Shown here: piece by piece, positions 37,550-38,790 of the stretch
How positions within the stretch are numbered: position 1 is the first letter of the stretch
How the letters are laid out: the number at the start of each line of letters is the position of its first letter
Source: Bifidobacterium breve
Lineage (GTDB): Bacteria; Actinomycetota; Actinomycetes; Nanopelagicales; Nanopelagicaceae
Assembly: GCA_945873335.1 (NCBI GenBank)
Contig: CAMCCH010000003.1
Location: 1 to 38,790, forward strand
DNA length: 38,790 nucleotides
Direction of reading: 5' to 3'
The notes under the pieces: generated by a model
What the model was told of the DNA's origin: nothing
The model's database searches: none
What the model saw: the letters and a program-made list of their open reading frames with translations, nothing else
Translations under genes and position numbers: made by a program

Positions 37550-38317
37550 TTATCGTAGATGAATCACATCGCCGGCGCTGACATGCCTTCCGTCGGCAAG
37601 TACAAGTTCGCCAGTATGTGAAACGCGAGCAACAGTTTCTTCAAGATTTTCTCCGCCAGGCAGTTCGATTCGAACTTTTTTGCCAATAGTGCTGCTCGCG
37701 CTGGCATATTCCTCCAACAACTCAGTTCCCTCTTCCCAGGCTTCAAAGAGTTCTGCAAATGTATTCAGGATGTTGGAAAGAAGGAGATTCCGGTCAAAAA
37801 TCTTTGAACTCTCGATAACAAGTGAGGTTGCAGTAGGAACAGGTAATTCATCTGCAGTCATAGAAACATTGAGACCAATTCCAATGATTATTCCTTCGGG
37901 GGAAGTTTGAGCAATAATTCCAGCACATTTTTTTTCATTGATCATGCAATCGTTTGGCCATTTCAAAGAAACATTTATTTCAGAATCTAATGTGGAAATT
38001 GCACGTGCAAGACTCAAGCCTGCGATGAGTGGAATGAAACCCCATTCACTTCTTTGTCTGCGAGGTTTGATATAGAAAGAAAAGAGAAGCGCACTCCGTG
38101 CGGGTGCTTCAAATGTTCTATCTAATCTTCCGCGTCCATTACTTTGATATTCAGTAACAATTACTTGACCATCCAATGCATTTTTTGACTCAACAAGTTG
38201 TAGTAGATCGTGCTGTGTTGAACCAGTGAGTTCGACCACGCTTACCCGCCAGTACGGCGCAATTTTTGAATTGATCTCCGCTTCATCGAGTGGAGTTCTT
38301 AGCACTTCATTGCTCAC
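37550..38317 (-). CDS. birA: Biotin--[acetyl-CoA-carboxylase] ligase
   Basis: STQHDLLQLVESKNALDGQVIVTEYQSNGRGRLDRTFEAPARSALLFSFYI, LKWPNDCMINEKKCAGIIAQ. GTG start at 38317 supported by TACGGT at -13..-8. Confidence 0.92.
   Translation of the reverse strand: MSNEVLRTPLDEAEINSKIAPYWRVSVVELTGSTQHDLLQLVESKNALDGQVIVTEYQSNGRGRLDRTFEAPARSALLFSFYIKPRRQRSEWGFIPLIAGLSLARAISTLDSEINVSLKWPNDCMINEKKCAGIIAQTSPEGIIIGIGLNVSMTADELPVPTATSLVIESSKIFDRNLLLSNILNTFAELFEAWEEGTELLEEYASASSTIGKKVRIELPGGENLEETVARVSHTGELVLADGRHVSAGDVIHLR
37552..37557 (-). promoter_or_regulatory. Candidate -10 (TACGAT) for leaderless purK start, overlapping the birA stop codon region
   Basis: Minus strand TACGATAACTCTC-GTG. Confidence 0.45.
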
Positions 38318-38323
38318 GCCTAG

Positions 38324-38330
38324 TACCGTA
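38324..38330. promoter_or_regulatory. Bidirectional -10 element TACCGTA/TACGGTA shared by birA (-) and accD (+)
   Basis: Plus TACCGT at -12..-7 of ATG 38336; minus TACGGT at -13..-8 of GTG 38317, on the same base pairs. Confidence 0.5.
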
Positions 38331-38335
38331 GGGGT

Positions 38336-38790
38336 ATGAGCGATCTCCATACAACTGCAGGAAAAATTGAAGATTTGCGCGCACGCGTAGAAGAGGCTGT
38401 GCACGCTGGTTCAGCACGCGCAGTTGAGAAGCAACATGCAAAAGGCAAGATGACAGCTCGTGAGCGAATCAGCGCACTCGTCGATGAAGATTCATTTACT
38501 GAAATCGATGAGTTTGCTCGCCACCGGTCAACAAAATTTGGAATGGAAAATAACCGTCCCTATGGTGATGGTGTTGTGATTGGAACAGCCACAGTCGATG
38601 GTCGTCCAATCGCTTTGTACTCACAAGATTTCACAATTATGGGTGGAAGTCTTGGCGAAGTGCATGCAGAAAAGATCGTAAAGATTGCAGAATTTGCTCT
38701 CAAGAGTGGAATTCCATTGATTGGAATCAATGATTCAGGTGGAGCACGTATTCAAGAAGGAGTTGCATCCCTTGGCGGTTACGGAAAAAT
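38336..38790 (+). CDS. accD: Acyl-CoA (acetyl/propionyl-CoA) carboxylase carboxyltransferase beta subunit, N-terminal part (runs off window end)
   Basis: [54 protein letters not shown]...[20 protein letters not shown]...[17 protein letters not shown]. Confidence 0.93.
   Translation, partial: MSDLHTTAGKIEDLRARVEEAVHAGSARAVEKQHAKGKMTARERISALVDEDSFTEIDEFARHRSTKFGMENNRPYGDGVVIGTATVDGRPIALYSQDFTIMGGSLGEVHAEKIVKIAEFALKSGIPLIGINDSGGARIQEGVASLGGYGK

Noticed and set aside
38318-38404. Longest-ORF N-terminus of birA ([14 protein letters not shown]...)
   Set aside because: It would overlap the accD start and promoter; the sequence does not resemble BirA.

Overview
This 38.8 kb window is a dense chromosomal housekeeping segment from a compact, low-GC actinobacterium. 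The gene families (WhiB, DUF3499, DUF3107, DUF3117, DUF5719, MshB, LCP) and very short intergenic gaps suggest a streamlined, freshwater acI/Nanopelagicales-like lineage; that assignment is inference. I support about 41 protein-coding loci. They include ahcY (partial), manB, a membrane glycosyltransferase, whiB, manC, dapC, fdxA, cysS, mshB, moeZ, a TetR regulator, a DEAD-box helicase, ParA-like, MarC, PHP, EamA, MgtE_N/CBS, DUF1003, mrp, tatB, htrA, an O-methyltransferase, pepA, dapD, SpoIID/LytB, a Wzm/Wzt-type ABC exporter, GT2, LCP, ugd, purK/purE, birA and an acyl-CoA carboxylase beta subunit (partial). I see no tRNA, rRNA, CRISPR array, phage or transposon, and no convincing new multi-gene system. 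The observations most worth checking are: (1) an in-frame TAG in the DEAD-box helicase exactly where the motif VI region expects Lys, with the rest of the gene intact in the same frame; (2) a recurrent TAnnnT element 7-13 nt upstream of about 15 start codons, indicating widespread leaderless transcription, including a birA/accD divergent pair sharing one near-symmetric -10; (3) interlocked convergent stop codons (CTAA); (4) a ParA-like ATPase lacking the signature lysine; (5) a cysS variant with HVGN and NITDVGHM motifs; (6) absence of sigE-rseA from the O-methyltransferase/htrA/tatB block, with a 63-aa sigma region 4-only protein nearby.
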